Source: Gautieria morchelliformis (taxonomy: Eukaryota > Basidiomycota > Agaricomycetes > Gomphales > Gomphaceae). Taken from it: a stretch of 64,000 bases of DNA. Location of the stretch: NCBI GenBank assembly GCA_015179125.1, contig WHVA01000517.1:1-64000 (forward strand). The letters run 5' to 3'. Shown piece after piece: positions 1 through 12,637 of this stretch (its first letter is position 1; the number at the start of each line of letters is the position of its first letter). The translations under genes and the position numbers were made by a program. The notes beneath the pieces are model-generated. The model worked only from the letters and a program-made list of their open reading frames with translations, was not told the DNA's origin and did not search any database.

Positions 1-1833
1 CGTGATAACGACGAGTATGCTCTCAACGCTACTTGACACCCTGGATCTGCGAGGGTCCTAGGGGTGTGCTGGTACGAAGACCAACGACTCAGTCCATGAC
101 GCGAGATGGTAAGCCGGGGTCGGTTCGACACGCGTACATGCAGCAACGGCGTCGAAAGAATGATGACCTGAACTTGGAGTTCAAACGCTGCTGTATTCAT
201 TTATTTTCATCTACTCACCTCATTTTTCCACCCATCGTGTTCTGCTAAAGTTAAATTTGAGATACACCATGCTAAGAGGGTCCACAAGACTCACAGATTC
301 GCATTTCTACATGCATACAAGCTCCAAGAGAACATGGACTGGTTGACAGTACAACTTTATTGATTTCGAAGCCAAGGTACCACCACCTCCAGATGTTCAC
401 CTCGAGGCAACAACAGTCAATAGGATTGCAAGTACCCGGTGGCACTGGTAATATCAACGAATATGCATGATTAGCCATGGGCCTTTATGGAGGCAGCGCA
501 TGCCATTGGAGACCAAATGCAATGAATATTTCTTTTAGAAACCAGTGAGTCATGTTAAATCCAAGGAAGTCCTCCACCTCACAAACCTAGCATAACTGGG
601 TCTTCAGCTACAGCATGCTCTTCAGACCTTTTTTGGTTGTCCAGGCTGCAACCCTGTAGCCTAGGCCAAACCACATCAAACGCCGCTTTGGGGATGGAAA
701 CTCAGGGTCCCGTCACTCCTGCGGGTTGGGGAATCCGCACGAACCGCTGCCAGGGGCTGGAGGTCACATGACGTCATCGCGTGGCCTCGGGGATTACCTT
801 CCCTTGCATGGCCTAATAAGGGTTGCAGCCAAATTACGAGCAAATAATGCTAAAACTAATTATCGAAGACATCAGGGCTACTCGATGACAAGTACCGAAG
901 CGCTCGAGTAAAAGCGATAGAGGTATGCCAAGGCAAGTATATGAACGGTGGCAGGCAAACGATGACAGACGGACATATTCTGTTCGGAATAAATGATCCT
1001 TGAAATAGAGACTCACCATCCTTCATCCCTGCTGAAGCAAACATGTACCTCGTCATCAAAGGTCATTCTCTATTTGATGAGGAATAATTATGCTATGGGG
1101 TTAAAGGGGGTCAGCTAACAGCCAGGCGAAGAAATTTAGCCATTAACGAATGAGTCAGAGAACCGAGACACGACATTGACCCCCTCCATCAACAAGAACC
1201 TTTCAGTAATTGGAGAAGAGTAATCTCAGACGGCACTTCCTATTTGCTTTCGGTGTGTTCATCCTTCACCATAAATAGCTCCAAAAATACGAGAATAGGG
1301 CCGTTTATTAAATATAATGGTTTGGATATCACTTACCGATGGATATAAGCATTGCTACTGCCGGACGAATTTTTGATGTAAACACCAGATGCATGGTGGG
1401 TGCCCATGAATACGCCAAAGTAGAGAACATGGTGGTCAAGACAAGAAAATCTTATGCCCATTATGTCAGCCGGGCGTGAGAATTGAACGGTATTTTGTGT
1501 TATTTGGCCTCACACGTGTAACTCCTTATCGACGTCCTCTGACTACCCCGCTCACTGCCTCAACTCGCAATAGTGCAGAAAACATAGTGTGGGACGACAT
1601 CAGACAACCATAAAATCAAAGGACTTACCGCAGTAGAGGCAGGGAAGTGATACAGCTCGTCTACGAAAATACAAATAAATAGCCGGTAAGTCCTGAAAAT
1701 ACAAAATAAATCTATCTCCTGATAAGTCTGACGGGTTATAACTACCACAGTGGACTTGTAACGGCACCTCGGGACAATACATCCGTCCTTATTCTCTTCG
1801 GATTTTGAGATTTATGCAGTAGATCACCGTGCG
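1..1833. other. Intergenic, no gene recognised
   Basis: Only short overlapping open frames on both strands, none with a recognisable motif, plausible splice pattern or codon bias. No repeat, tRNA box pair or transposon signature was seen. The last few hundred bases presumably hold the promoter of the gene starting at 1834, but no clear TATA element was picked out. Confidence 0.5.
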
Positions 1834-4800
1834 ATGGCAACGGACCGGAACCATCTGTCGTTGAGTATAACAGGCACGTTGGCTGCTGATGCGGGCTCTC
1901 AGCAGCAACCGCCCCCAGCCCTACCCCAGTCCCATCAGCAAACATCGACATTGAATCAGCCTACAGATAGTCAGGAGGCATCACCCACGCCGACCAAACG
2001 TGGGCCTGGTCGTCCGAAGGGTTCTACCAAAAAAACACTCGAGGTCGACCCGTCATGCCAGCCCAAGGTTAAACGTCCCGTAGGCAGACCGCGGAAAGAT
2101 GGACGACCAGCAGGAAGCGTGCCTAAGGTAACCAGAGGTCCTGGTAGGCCGCGGAAGAACTTCCCACCTGATTTCTCCGTCAACACCTTCCCACAACAAC
2201 ATCAGTCCCAGCAGCCCAATGGAGAGCAGCAGGAGTGGCCTGTAAGTGCTTTGCCGGGTCAAACCGCAAATGTTCACAACGTGGCGGATGGTCGTCAGCT
2301 CCAGGGGATGTTCAACAATTACCGTCTCCCCAAGGAGGCCGCGTCCGAGCCCAGTGCAACTCCGGTTGCGGATGGCTCTTCCGCAGACAAAGCTAGTGGC
2401 TCCACTGCCACAGCGGAAGCTAATGTTAATAACGTGTCTCAAAATCCCAAATGGTTTCCCTCTGCCACTGCCGCCAGTACATCCAATGCCCCTACCGCCT
2501 CATCTTCATCTATTGCGAACGCTTTAATTCATCCTCATGCTATGGGACAAAATGGAATTAACCACTTCGCTGATTCAGTTGTTACCGCCTCCGCCTTGGG
2601 TTTGGCGGATAGGCGGGAACAGCATGTGAGCAACGCCAGTGATGTCAATACAGGAATGCGCGGGCTTGAGGATGGGCCTCCGTCAATTCCTCAGGCTCAG
2701 ATTTCGGATTTTATATTAAACACGATATACTCATTATTCTCCCGGCCGTCAGCGAGTAGGCTTCCTCTCCCGAAAGAGGTGCTCTCCGCGTATCGGTCAC
2801 ATCTTGGGCATCTGGCAGTCTCGCAAGCCATGAGCTACAATTTCCTCAAGACTTTCTGGCTACCTTATTCACCCCTCCTATTCCGCTTAATGCTGCCCCG
2901 GACCGCCTCTTTGTCAAAATCAACGCATCGGAATTCGTCTGCCTCCCAAAAACCTTCGTCATCGTCCATTGGCCCGCCCTTTTCTTCCCAATCTAATCAA
3001 CCGCCTGTCAATGGTGACTCTCAGAATGCCAGCCGGACACCTCTCGCATCGGAGCACGATTCGCACCGCTTTTTCTTTTGGGATCCCTTTTATCTTCCTC
3101 TAAGCGGACCTCTCAATTGTCCCGTTTGCCACCAAGGACAATTAAATCATTTGGGTCCGATACGCACAGGTCCCCTGCGCGTCTTCGATCTGCCATCCTC
3201 ATCTGCTCCTTCAGCTAGTGGGCATGCAAACGCAGGCCTCGTTCCTGCAGCCTTTTACGTTATAGGGATGCAGTATGGGTGTGCTCAGCAGACGTGTGGC
3301 ATCAAATTCAACAGCTGGGACCCTCGGATCGTAAACAATCTGCCTCAAGTTATCGCCGACGAGTGGCCCGTCCATCTGTCGTCTGTGACAGAAACGGAAC
3401 AGATTGACAGCCGAGGGACCGGATGGAGCGGAGATGCAGTGTCACGTCCTCTGTATACACTGACCAGGACTCTGTGCCAGGCAGGAACCTCCCAGCCAGG
3501 CATTAGAGACGTGCTGGCCAAGTTGTGGAATTGGAACGATAGCGACAGGGAAGAGGATCACGAGGAGGACGAAGGCATGGAGGAAGTTGTGGACACTGCC
3601 GTGACAAATAATGACAAGGACAAGGTTGCTACTGTGGAAGCGGTGCGCATGTCCGTATCAGCGTGTCCACCTAATGACTTATTTCCATTGTTATGTAGAT
3701 ATTTTCAAACCCCTATAATAGATTCTGGGCCACTCAAACAGCTCAAAGTCAGGAGGTGGATACTTCTGGCAATGCTTCCAATGTGAATGACCAGCGGCCG
3801 GCGAAGCGACAGAAGACCACCGATATTTCACAGGGTCTTACGTCGATGGTCCATACGACTTCCCCTACGTACATGTCCAGGCCCTATGCGTCTCAGAATC
3901 CCACGACAGCTGACAACAGACCAAGCGGTGTTGCCCTACAGGTGCAAGATCATCGCGCTAATGGTTCTGGTGTCGATATCCGTAGTCCGAGGATGCAGAC
4001 GCAGCCGCAACCGCAACCACAGTCCCAACCCTTGCCGCAGGTGCGGCATCAGCCATCCCTATCACAGCTAAAGCCGAACGCTTCAGTCCGGCCACAGCCC
4101 AATGCCCGCGCATCCATGGCACATGCACGCGCCCCTCATATCCACACTCCATCGCCTATCTACCCATCGACCTCCTTACCTAATTCGACTACTAATTCCC
4201 CCCAAACAGGCAGTGGGGCACAGCTTAGCCTAAAGAGACCACTAGAGCCTGAAACAGCACATCATCCTAACAACGTCGGTGGGCCGCCTGTTCCGCCAGC
4301 CCCTGCCCCTACATCCACCCAGACATCGCCTGCACAGCCACATTTTCCGGGCATTCTTCACAATTCCCCATATACACATCTGCGGCCTTTGCAGCAGCAG
4401 CAGCATCCATCGCAGCAGCAGCATCCGTCTCAGCAGCAACATCCGCAGCATTCGTCTCAGCAGCAACATCCGTCTCAGCAGCAGCTTGCGCCTCAGCAGC
4501 AGCTTGCGCCCCAGCAGCAGCTTCCGCCTCAGCAGCAGCTTCCGCCTCAGCAGCAGCTTCCACCTCAGCAGCAGCTTCCGCCTCAGCAGCAACATCCGTC
4601 TCAGCAGCAGCTTCCGCCTCAGCAGCAGCATCCGTCCCAGCAGCAGCATCCGTCACATCCCTCCCAGCAACAGCACCCGTCTCACCCCTCTCACTCCTCC
4701 CAGCCGCCGCCCTTACCTACGCACCACCAAGCGTCCGCACGTCCAGGTCCCCCGCTGCACATGCACCACCCTTCGTTGAGTCTCCCTCCGAGTGCACTTG

Positions 4801-5084
4801 CGCGGTATAGTCAAACTTCGCTTCATCCAAATCAGTCTCTACTGGGTAGTGCGGGACATCCTTCACACTCTCATCCCGCTCAGTCTCATGTTCCACCAGT
4901 AGCAGCAGTGCCACAGCACACACCCCAGCGCCGGGTGCGCCATTGTGTCAAGTGTGGACGGCATGATTGCAAGGGTAAAGGCGGCTCACAATTCTGCAAA
5001 AATCATTGCAAAGATTGCGGTGGTATGGACTGCCGAGGACGGAACAGCAAACGGCCAAATGCTACTTGTCGCGAAGGATGGTGA
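1834..5084 (+). CDS. AT-hook / DUF6729-like / Cys-rich protein, unknown function
   Basis: Two open frames join through a 47-nt GT-AG intron (3695-3741), giving about 1067 aa. Seen: three AT-hook cores, GRPKG or GRPRK type, at residues about 55-65, 81-91 and 101-110, which bind the DNA minor groove in other proteins. A zinc-ribbon-like segment at about 412-520 (CPVCHQ, later YGCAQQTCG, then SWDPRI and LPQVIADEWP) resembles the fungal DUF6729 domain. An acidic stretch (about 565-580) precedes the intron. The second exon is Gln/Pro-rich with a PQQQLP repeat and ends in a Cys-rich module (CVKCGRHDCKGKGG, then CKDCGGMDCRGRNSKRP). The intron is chosen because it restores frame; the neighbouring acceptor at 3752 does not. 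Inference: nuclear DNA-associated protein. The domain order resembles Agaricomycete proteins of unknown role; no catalytic function is suggested. Confidence 0.75.
4391..4680 (+). repeat. In-frame 18-nt repeat encoding PQQQLP / PSQQQH
   Basis: Roughly a dozen imperfect copies of an 18-nt unit (cagcagcag plus cttccgcct or catccgtct) lie inside the second exon of the AT-hook gene. Units vary mostly at third positions and between Leu and His, and the reading frame is kept throughout. The antisense strand is open through the same stretch (Ala/Leu-rich), which is an artefact of the repeat. Confidence 0.85.
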
Positions 5085-6290
5085 ATGCCCTTGTCTTTTT
5101 TTTTTTTTCTTTTTTGCTCCTCGCTATCGCTCTGCTTTCCATGATCTAAATTAAACACAAACGAACTTAGCTCCGTTCCTGAACATTCAACGAATGATCC
5201 ATTTTTGTAGCACATTGTATCGCTCTCACTAGCCAGCACCAGCGTCTGCAACTAAATATTCATTTTGGTTCTCATCACTTGTACATCACAATTTCTGTCA
5301 CCGCGCTCAGCGCTCAGCGCCAGCGCTGAGGCCTGTCAGTTCGGTTTTGTTGGCATGACGGACGGTAATATGATTCTAGCCCTCCGAGACTGTGGACACA
5401 TACACTGAACTAAACGATATATCATCAGTCTGCACAAAGCGAACAATTGGACAACGGCAACTGCATTTCAAGTCGGAGACTCGGAACTTTGTTATTAGCA
5501 CTGCAGTGCGGTCGTGGGTACCTGGGTGAATCGCTGGTAAAGACCAGCTTCTACGTTGATTCGTGTACACTTGGGCGTTACAGCTGGATGGTGCCAACCG
5601 GTTGACATGGCAACAGAACACGGTACAGCCCAGCCCGACTTGGTCCCTTTTGAAGGCAGAAGCATTCACGGCATCGCAATATATTGATCTTAACCTCACG
5701 ACGAGAACCTACTCAGGAACGGTAGCAATAGTCATTATACGGTAAGAAGATAGCCGCACAGACGTCCTCCTACCGCGACCTACTGATGATTTCCATCGGT
5801 GTAATTCACCAGTAGACCGAGAATGCCATTAGCTCGAGATCTCAACGCAATCACATCGCGCTATGCACCTGGATGACGTTGGCGATAGTTATGGGAAATA
5901 TGGGAAAAGGCGATCAGACGGATCCATTGAAAGTTGACAGTGAAATCGAACTCCACCCATAAATGTGATATAGAAGTTCCGGTGAAGATCTTGGCATGTC
6001 AAACTGTAGGCTGTCTAACAAGGGTCGCAGGGATTCAGCGGTGATTTTGATGAGAGCTCGAATCGGTTCAATAGACGACGTCTATATGTCAAGGCGGAGT
6101 TTTGGATGCGGACAGCCAAAACGCTCAACAGCCTCGTTTTGGTGTGGGATTCAAGTGGCACACATGCAAGATGCGGGATAATGTCTATTTTCGTCATTTT
6201 GACATTGAATTCCCCCCAACCCAACGAGGCTGCAGCATCAGATGCCGGTAATTCTCAGTTTCCGCGCACAGGTCTTCCCAGGCGAAGTAG
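5085..6290. other. Intergenic; small hairpin near 5304-5330
   Basis: 3' flank of the AT-hook gene and upstream region of the secreted-protein gene. A T-rich run lies at about 5097-5116. Around 5304-5330 the sequence ctcagcgct ... agcgctgag can pair into a short GC-rich hairpin. No gene was recognised. Confidence 0.45.
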
Positions 6291-6473
6291 TATAAAGCCC
6301 TCTCGAGAAGATCCTCCTTCTCCAGCATCTTTTCCACACTCCCTCAACTCCCTTCACTCTAGTCTCCGGCCTGGTCGCCTGCCTTCTTTCGCTTTCTTCG
6401 GCAGCCAGCTTTCTATTACCACTTCACACACTCGAGCTCGACGCCTTTTACTACCTCACACTTTATACTCGAC
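6291..6473 (+). promoter_or_regulatory. TATA box and CT-rich leader of the secreted-protein gene
   Basis: TATAAAG at 6291-6297 is followed by a strongly pyrimidine-rich stretch up to the ATG at 6474. A TATA box about 180 nt upstream plus a CT-rich leader is the usual look of a well-expressed fungal gene. The transcription start cannot be read from sequence. Confidence 0.6.
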
Positions 6474-7291
6474 ATGTTCTCCAAGGCCTTTGTTACTCTT
6501 GCGGCTGTTGTCGCCGCCCTTTCCTCATCCGCTTCTGCTGCGCCGACGGCAAAGCGCACTAGCTACACCCCCATGTCCTTCGACAACTACGGCGGCTATG
6601 GCACCGTGAGTTTGTTGACATTGAGAAATTACTGATTGATTAAAAATGTCTTTAGATGTCGAACTTCGACAACTTCTATGGGTCGGACAACTACAGCGGG
6701 TACCACAACAACATAGTCGTTGACCAGTCCAAGGAGGTAGTCTGCCACTCCCAGACCGTCGAGATCATTCAGCAGCAATTGGCTGTTCTCCGTGAATACG
6801 CCAAAAAGTACGCATCATTGTTGTCTCCCTGAGCCTATACTGATCCATCACGTTTTCAAGGATCGTCACTGAGGTACTGCATGCAATCAATGTATGATTA
6901 ACAACCAAGAACTGACTCGCCTCTCTAGCAAATCTGTGAAGTTGAAGTCCAGACTGTGTACGTACTCATATTGGTGGCGCTCAGTCTTCATCTCAAATTT
7001 GTATCCCACAGTGTCTTCACTCAGTTCGTCTCTGGCTTCCATGACTTCTCGAGCGACTTGACGCGCTCCTCCGGCCGCTCTGTTGGATACGACGATTCGA
7101 TCGCGTCGCACATCGGTTCGATCCACGACTCGTCAGGCGAGCTTACCTCCAACGACCTTGGCTTCGAAGGCAGTTCTATCGGTTCCAACTACGTTGAGCC
7201 CTCAGGTAACAACTGGAACAGCGCCTCGTCGCCCTCGTCGGTCGGGAGTGCCTACAGTCTTGCCCAATCCGCCGGTGGTCTTTCTTCTTAA
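6474..7291 (+). CDS. Small secreted protein, five exons
   Basis: Exons 6474-6605, 6656-6807, 6861-6873, 6929-6957 and 7012-7291 splice with GT-AG introns of 50-55 nt to 201 aa. Exon 3 is only 13 nt and exon 4 is 29 nt. The N-terminus MFSKAFVTLAAVVAALSSSA is a clear signal peptide, with likely cleavage after SASA. Near the cut is a KR dipeptide that could be a Kex2 site. The mature protein has a Gly/Tyr/Asn-rich start, a central helical part with two Cys (EVVCHSQTVEIIQQ and EQICEVEVQ) and a long Ser/Gly-rich C-terminus. It resembles a family of abundant uncharacterised secreted proteins of mushroom fungi; no enzymatic motif was seen. Start and splice sites are well supported because every junction keeps frame. 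Confidence 0.8.
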
Positions 7292-9748
7292 AGGATAGGA
7301 GCCTGAGGCCTGGTGAGTGTTCATACAAATGCGTCCGTAATCTATTGCTTACGCAAGCCATTCCCCAGATATGATACCATAACAATTTCTCGACCTCAAT
7401 GTCGCATAAGTATTGGTCTAGGACACTTTGTCGATAGTACCGATTTTTTTTTTAGTCTAGTCTGTTTGGAATTCAGGGAGTAATACATTCATTTGCATTG
7501 GGATATTAAACCAGTGAGGCATCAATTTGGTTTGAAAAGAATTGGTGCAACTTCCTGGTGGCAATGACAAGACTGAGCACACGCACCCAGATGCAAGTCA
7601 TAGGGCGTCGTCATTGGGCTTAATTCCCAACTGATGTAGCTAGGAGGCCACAGTGGAAATGGACTTGGAAGGTCCGGGAAGGTCCGTGATGGGGGCAGCG
7701 GTCGACCAGAGGCAAAGACTCAAGAGACGTATGATTCGTAACCGACGCGATGTACCCTCAAGCTTCAAGCCTTACCTATATCGTCGAGGTGCGCGATCGG
7801 ACATCCACATCTCCTGATCTGGAATTATTTGGGTTTATCGTACTGATTGATCATCACAACGCTCTCGAAAAATTGTCAAGTTGAAGCACGACGGGTCCGC
7901 AAGTGACAGGTACTGTGTCTGTCCAAGTTACGGTAAATTAGCAGACCTGACTGGTATGCATCAGGAAATTGGGAATCTCGTAAGAGATACTGTAGCAGGT
8001 CAGCAAGCAAAACAATCCCTCATGCATCAAAACCGGCTCTCCAAGACCATTTCTCTAGACATCTATTGCAGGCTCAGGACTCACATATATTAAATGTAGG
8101 CGTTACAGTAATGGATGGCAAGACCGGTTCAGGTTAGAGTCGGTGGCCGAATAGTATAATGGTAAGCTTGTTTTCCTGCTCATTTACTGTAAAGGATTTT
8201 AACAACCACAATACTTACTGGCTGATGGAGATAGTATACTTATTAGTTATTACTTAGACTTGCATTAGAGTTGTATTATTTACATTTTATATCGATCACC
8301 TAAAATAATTTATAACTATAACTGTAATAATAGATTACCCTTAGTTAACAAGTTGAGATACGTTTATATTTTAGAATACTTATTGACAATACATACAAGT
8401 AGAAACAAGACAGGCTGATCTGTCTGGGCTGCGCTGTGTTCTCACTCGAGGCTGGAGACGATCGGAATCGTTTCTTGTGTCGGGGAGAGTATGCCTAATT
8501 AGCATTGCGTCATTTTGGCTACAGCGGCGTGTGGGTACAATTCGGTCGAAAGCCGACGAAGGCAGCCGGGAGTCCCGTCGGGACCGGGGTGTCACGCTAT
8601 CCAACGAACCACGCGGAATACGATCAAATCAAAGGGCTCCCCTTCGATCATGATTCCGGGCTAGCTAGAGAAAGCTCGCAAGGTCAGTCAGCTTGTGTAG
8701 TACAAAAAGCTGAAGTCAGGTTAATTGGATAATGTTGCAGCACTGCATTCCACAGTAGGATCCCGGTGACCCGGTCTAGGGGTGGGTGAGTGAGCGTGTC
8801 CGGAGAAGGAGGGTTGCCTCAGGGATGAGCCGTGGAGCCGTACGCATAAAGTAGGGTATGAGACACTAAGGCCCAGCTTACTACTCAGTGCTGGATGTAT
8901 TAGGAGTCAAGCATGATGCGTGTCCCTGCCAGTGCTCTGGATCCGCCTGGGAGCCGGCTGCATATCGGATTTGCGTACTCGCACAGAGCGCTGCTGGAAT
9001 AGGACGAGTCGCACGACTGGAACGGCATACTGTCAACTACGTTTCGGTGTCTTCTTGTGCCGGCTCATATGCATTCTGTCGTGGTCATTTTGTGTTCCAA
9101 ACATACATTCTGCGGTCGTATTCCAAACTTGACAGAACTCTACGAGAAGGTGCCCGTGACTCGCACTCGTCCGAGATGTCCCGTCTGTAAAATGCAGGAT
9201 TTGCTTCTGGGTCTTGATGGAGATACTGTGAGCCAACCACGCAAACGACAAGCAACACAAGCACCATCTATCATGTTGTGGTCAATGAATCGGAGTCGAG
9301 ACGAGTAGGCAAGGTTGCTACGGTGGGTTGAGCGCCGAGATGCCGGTGTGGACAACCATGGGCGATCACTCGGTGTCTTCGGCGGATCCACACTTGTTTC
9401 AGAAATTAAATATTTGAAGCTGCCATTTGCCAGGTACGTTTCACCTATATTGATAATATCTACCATGTGAGACGCTTTTTGAGTGCGAAGGATAACGTAG
9501 TCATGACTGTCCGCCGGATACACCGACCATGTTGCCACGTAAGTTGATTGGTGCCAAGTGACAGTCTCTCGCAATCAAGAAATCTCCGTCAAGGGGTTGC
9601 TACCGGAGCACGACCCCATAGAAGCGCGTTGGTAAGCTGTTCGGTCTGCTCGGTCGCTTGTTCTGGCCAGAATGAAAATCTCTCGATCATGGATCACATA
9701 TAACAAATACGTACTCGACCTCTGCAGACTTCCCATACGCACCTCAAA
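7292..9748. other. Gene-poor region
   Basis: About 2.4 kb with only short unconvincing open frames. A stretch of roughly 8220-8400 is AT-rich. A tRNA-like A-box string near 8144 has no matching B box. No repeat shared with the rest of the window was noticed. Confidence 0.45.
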
Positions 9749-10868
9749 ATGACTCTAGTCCGCCCCCAATTTAGGGTTGGCCCCTTCCAATCCTTCGCAA
9801 TGCCATCGACTACGACCGACAATGCACGCAGTCGGGCCTTGGACGCCACTTCCACTGACCCGTGGGGCCCGTCACACTCACTCATGGAAGAGCTTCGGGC
9901 GTACACGCAAACACGAGACTGTGCGGACATACTCCATGTCCTCCATGACGCGCTTACATCAAATGGTCCTCACTGGCGTCGTGTGCTCAAAGTTTGTGCA
10001 CCATGCACAGCTCCATGCGAAAAGCTGACGTGAAGTGTGCGTCATAGGCCCTGATAACCATCTCCCACTGCATACGCAGCGGCTCCAAGGAAGTCATGCA
10101 CTTTGCGACGGCTCACAAAGCTCTCATCCGCCAGCTCACCCGCTTTGAATATATGGACACATACCGCCTCGATCGCGGAGCAGCCGTGCGGGCGGAGGCG
10201 GAAGAACTCGTGAATATGTTGCAGTCACCCCGTGGGCAGGAATCACGGAACATGTTTGTGCGACATCCTGCACGTGATGGCCCTGCACCAAGGCAGTCGA
10301 CATCCAGCTCCAGCTCACCAGCCCCCACCAAGCTATTCATATTGTCACCAATGGACTCACTCTCACTGCAACCTCCACGCCCAACACCCCACGACATTGC
10401 ACAAGAGCCTTTCCGTGACAGGTGTGTTTACCCAACTCTTTCTTACCCCATCCCTGACCCACAGTGCTTCCAGCACCACCCTTAGCACACTCATCTCCCA
10501 CGTTGAATCCTCGGACTCAAATGCAATCAGCTCCGAGGACATATGGTTAAATATCTACAAAGTGCGTCCCTCCAATTTGACCCACACCGGAATTCAGGCT
10601 ACTCACACCCTCACTTCCCTCACAGCTGCTATTTCTCCTCAACGTAAACCTCTCCACCGCATCTAACGATGTAATATACCACTGGACCCGTCACACGCAT
10701 CTACTCAAGCGGCTGGTGGGGCGGCACCAGCCCTTGCGCGAGAGCGCCGCTAGACACCCCGAGGAGAGCGTCGCCTCCGAAGTGCGCCGTCTTGCTGCTG
10801 AACTCGTGCGCATCTTTGACGGCGCAAGCGGTCCGAAGGAGGTGCGCAGACGCGCGCGGATGTTTTAG
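9749..10868 (+). CDS. Double ENTH-like domain protein (one frame lesion)
   Basis: The first exon reads TDPWGPSHSLMEEL ... NGPHWRRVLK, a close match to the start of an ENTH (epsin N-terminal homology) domain, which in known proteins binds phosphoinositides in endocytosis. The next exon (10080-10421) opens with GSKEVMHFATAHK ... RAEAEELVNML, the second half of the domain. A 43-nt intron (10422-10464) leads to 10465-10561, and a 64-nt intron (10562-10625) to 10626-10868, which encodes another ENTH-like half (LLFLLNVNL ... NDVIYHW ... VRRLAAELVRIF, stop at 10866). All these later junctions keep frame. The first junction does not. One extra A in the run at 9989-9991 would give the expected LKSL and a legal donor at 10035, so a one-base deletion (real or sequencing) is inferred. 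The start may be 9749 or the Met at 9800. Confidence 0.6.
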
Positions 10869-11809
10869 AGAGCTGCCATCTCAGGGTATGGTTTCGGGCA
10901 GGGCGTGCAGAATCGACACTTTTGGGCGCGCGTGTGCGCGTGATTGCGGTCATGAAATATGGAATGCAGACGGCAGATTGCAGTAGAAAAAAATGGATGG
11001 CTCAGCCTTCACGGTGGATGGGCCGGATTCAGGTTCTCACTCACAACTTTGTACTAACACCACGCATTGCTGTCGACCTTACAGTACCGTAAAATATAAT
11101 TGGCAATAGACTGACGATCAACTGTGACTATATTGAAGCAAGTCTATATAACCCTCATGTCGGCTCATTTTCGTGGCCTACTATATCGAGCTGCCTTCAT
11201 CGAAGTCCACGCTGAGAGTTTAGTACTCGAGCATGAGACGTGCTCGAGCGCTCAGCTCCTAATAAATAAATTAACAAATTCAGTCCCGGCGGCGGCATGT
11301 CAGACCGTCAGGCGTCGGCCCTTACAGTAAGTATGTCGACCTCGGAAGCGCTAGTGTACGACACCGTCACGGTAGTACTGGCCGCTACTAGTCCTGAAAG
11401 GGGTTGAGTCTCGTCAGCTCTAACTTTTAACCAATCAGAGTAGAAATAAATGCCCTAGTCGATGATTAGTACCCTGGCCCCCGGCCGACGTACCCGACAA
11501 GGTACTGATTTTTACCTAATTATATATTTATAAGACCATGGTTATAAGTGGTTAACCAAGTACTATACTGAGCAATTCTGCTAAGCTATAGCGCTATAGC
11601 CTTCGAAGTGATGTACGAATTATTTCCTCTGCTAACACTATGGCGGAAGGTTCCTGGCGGTTAGTCTTGGGTTTGCGCAAGGGCGTGGTCAGTGGTGAAA
11701 TGTCTTCAAGTTGGATGTAATTTTTGACGATTGGATGTACATGCCATAGCAAGCTAGTGCTTCAGGGATTCAACAGGAACTACTTGCTTAACCGTGCACA
11801 ACTTGATTA
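10869..11809. other. Intergenic; 16-bp palindrome at about 11586
   Basis: No gene was recognised. A perfect short palindrome, gctatagcgctatagc, lies near 11586-11601. The region is otherwise unremarkable, with an AT-rich patch near 11515-11535. Confidence 0.4.
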
Positions 11810-12637
11810 GGGCCGATCAGAGTAGCCGTTTTGATGGGGATTTGGAGTGGTTTAAGTTTTGATGGGGATTTAAGCTCCGGCTCGTTAAGGATCAAGGTCT
11901 TATTCTTGGGAAAGACTTAGACGCAGATGGGAGTGGACTGCAGGAAATAAGGGAAGGGATTCAATTTTGGTCAGACACTTAGCTAGATGTTACTGTAAAG
12001 CTACCATAAAGTTGATCGTTGATCGACTTACGTTTCAGGCAGTTCTCCGTGGCAGGGCCGGGTGGTACTTACCGGCATAACGAAGTTTTACCATTAATTC
12101 ATGAAGGTAAATGTCACCATGATAACTGTGCTTACGCATGACGAGCTACATATAACGTTGAGTTACAGCTGTAAACGCACGTCACCACAGCCGTCACGAA
12201 GTACCCTGCAATGTCATGACAGACGGTCCTAGGTTAGTTCTCTGAAATGTTTGTTTACAGCTGACGTGACGGCATACAGACTTCGCCAGTCATGGGCTTC
12301 AGCACTTTCAAAGGCTGAGGCACAGCTTCGTTCCTTACTGGTGTCCACAAGTTCATCGCCATGGAAGCGCGTGCATTTGAAGGAGGCCATCGCTAAGCCC
12401 CATCCTCGCGGTCTTAATTTGTCATGCATGGCGTCAGCGGCAGAGAACAAGAACCGCGGCTCTGGCAGGTGACGGCAGGAGCTACAAAAACCTGTCCAAA
12501 TCATGTCAAATCATCTGTTCAAAACTAGCTTATCAGAGTTAAAACCGGTTTTCGGGGCTTTGTCAGAGCTTTATAAGAAATGCAAATCCTTGTCTAAACC
12601 CTCTCCAAATCCCCATCAAAACCGCTAAGATAGGCCC
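11810..12637. mobile_element. Probable non-autonomous TIR element with TA target site
   Basis: The left end starts gggccgatcag and the right end, read on the other strand, starts gggcctatctt. Both continue into the identical 20-mer gttttgatggggatttggag. The inverted ends are about 45 nt with a few mismatches and a small indel. Both ends are flanked by TA (11808-11809 and 12638-12639), as for Tc1/mariner-like insertions. No transposase motif was seen inside the 828 bp, so this would be a MITE-like or internally deleted element. The exact TIR length and the TA duplication are read by eye. Confidence 0.55.

Noticed and set aside
4242..4656. Long Leu/Ala-rich open frames on the minus strand
   Set aside because: Antisense shadow of the PQQQLP repeat; triplet repeats open several frames at once.
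4391..4680. CRISPR-like periodicity
   Set aside because: Repeats have no unique spacers, are in-frame coding, and the genome is eukaryotic.
8140..8215. tRNA-like start (tggccgaatagtataatggtaa)
   Set aside because: The A-box-like string is not followed by a GGTTCGANTCC-type B box or a closing acceptor stem.
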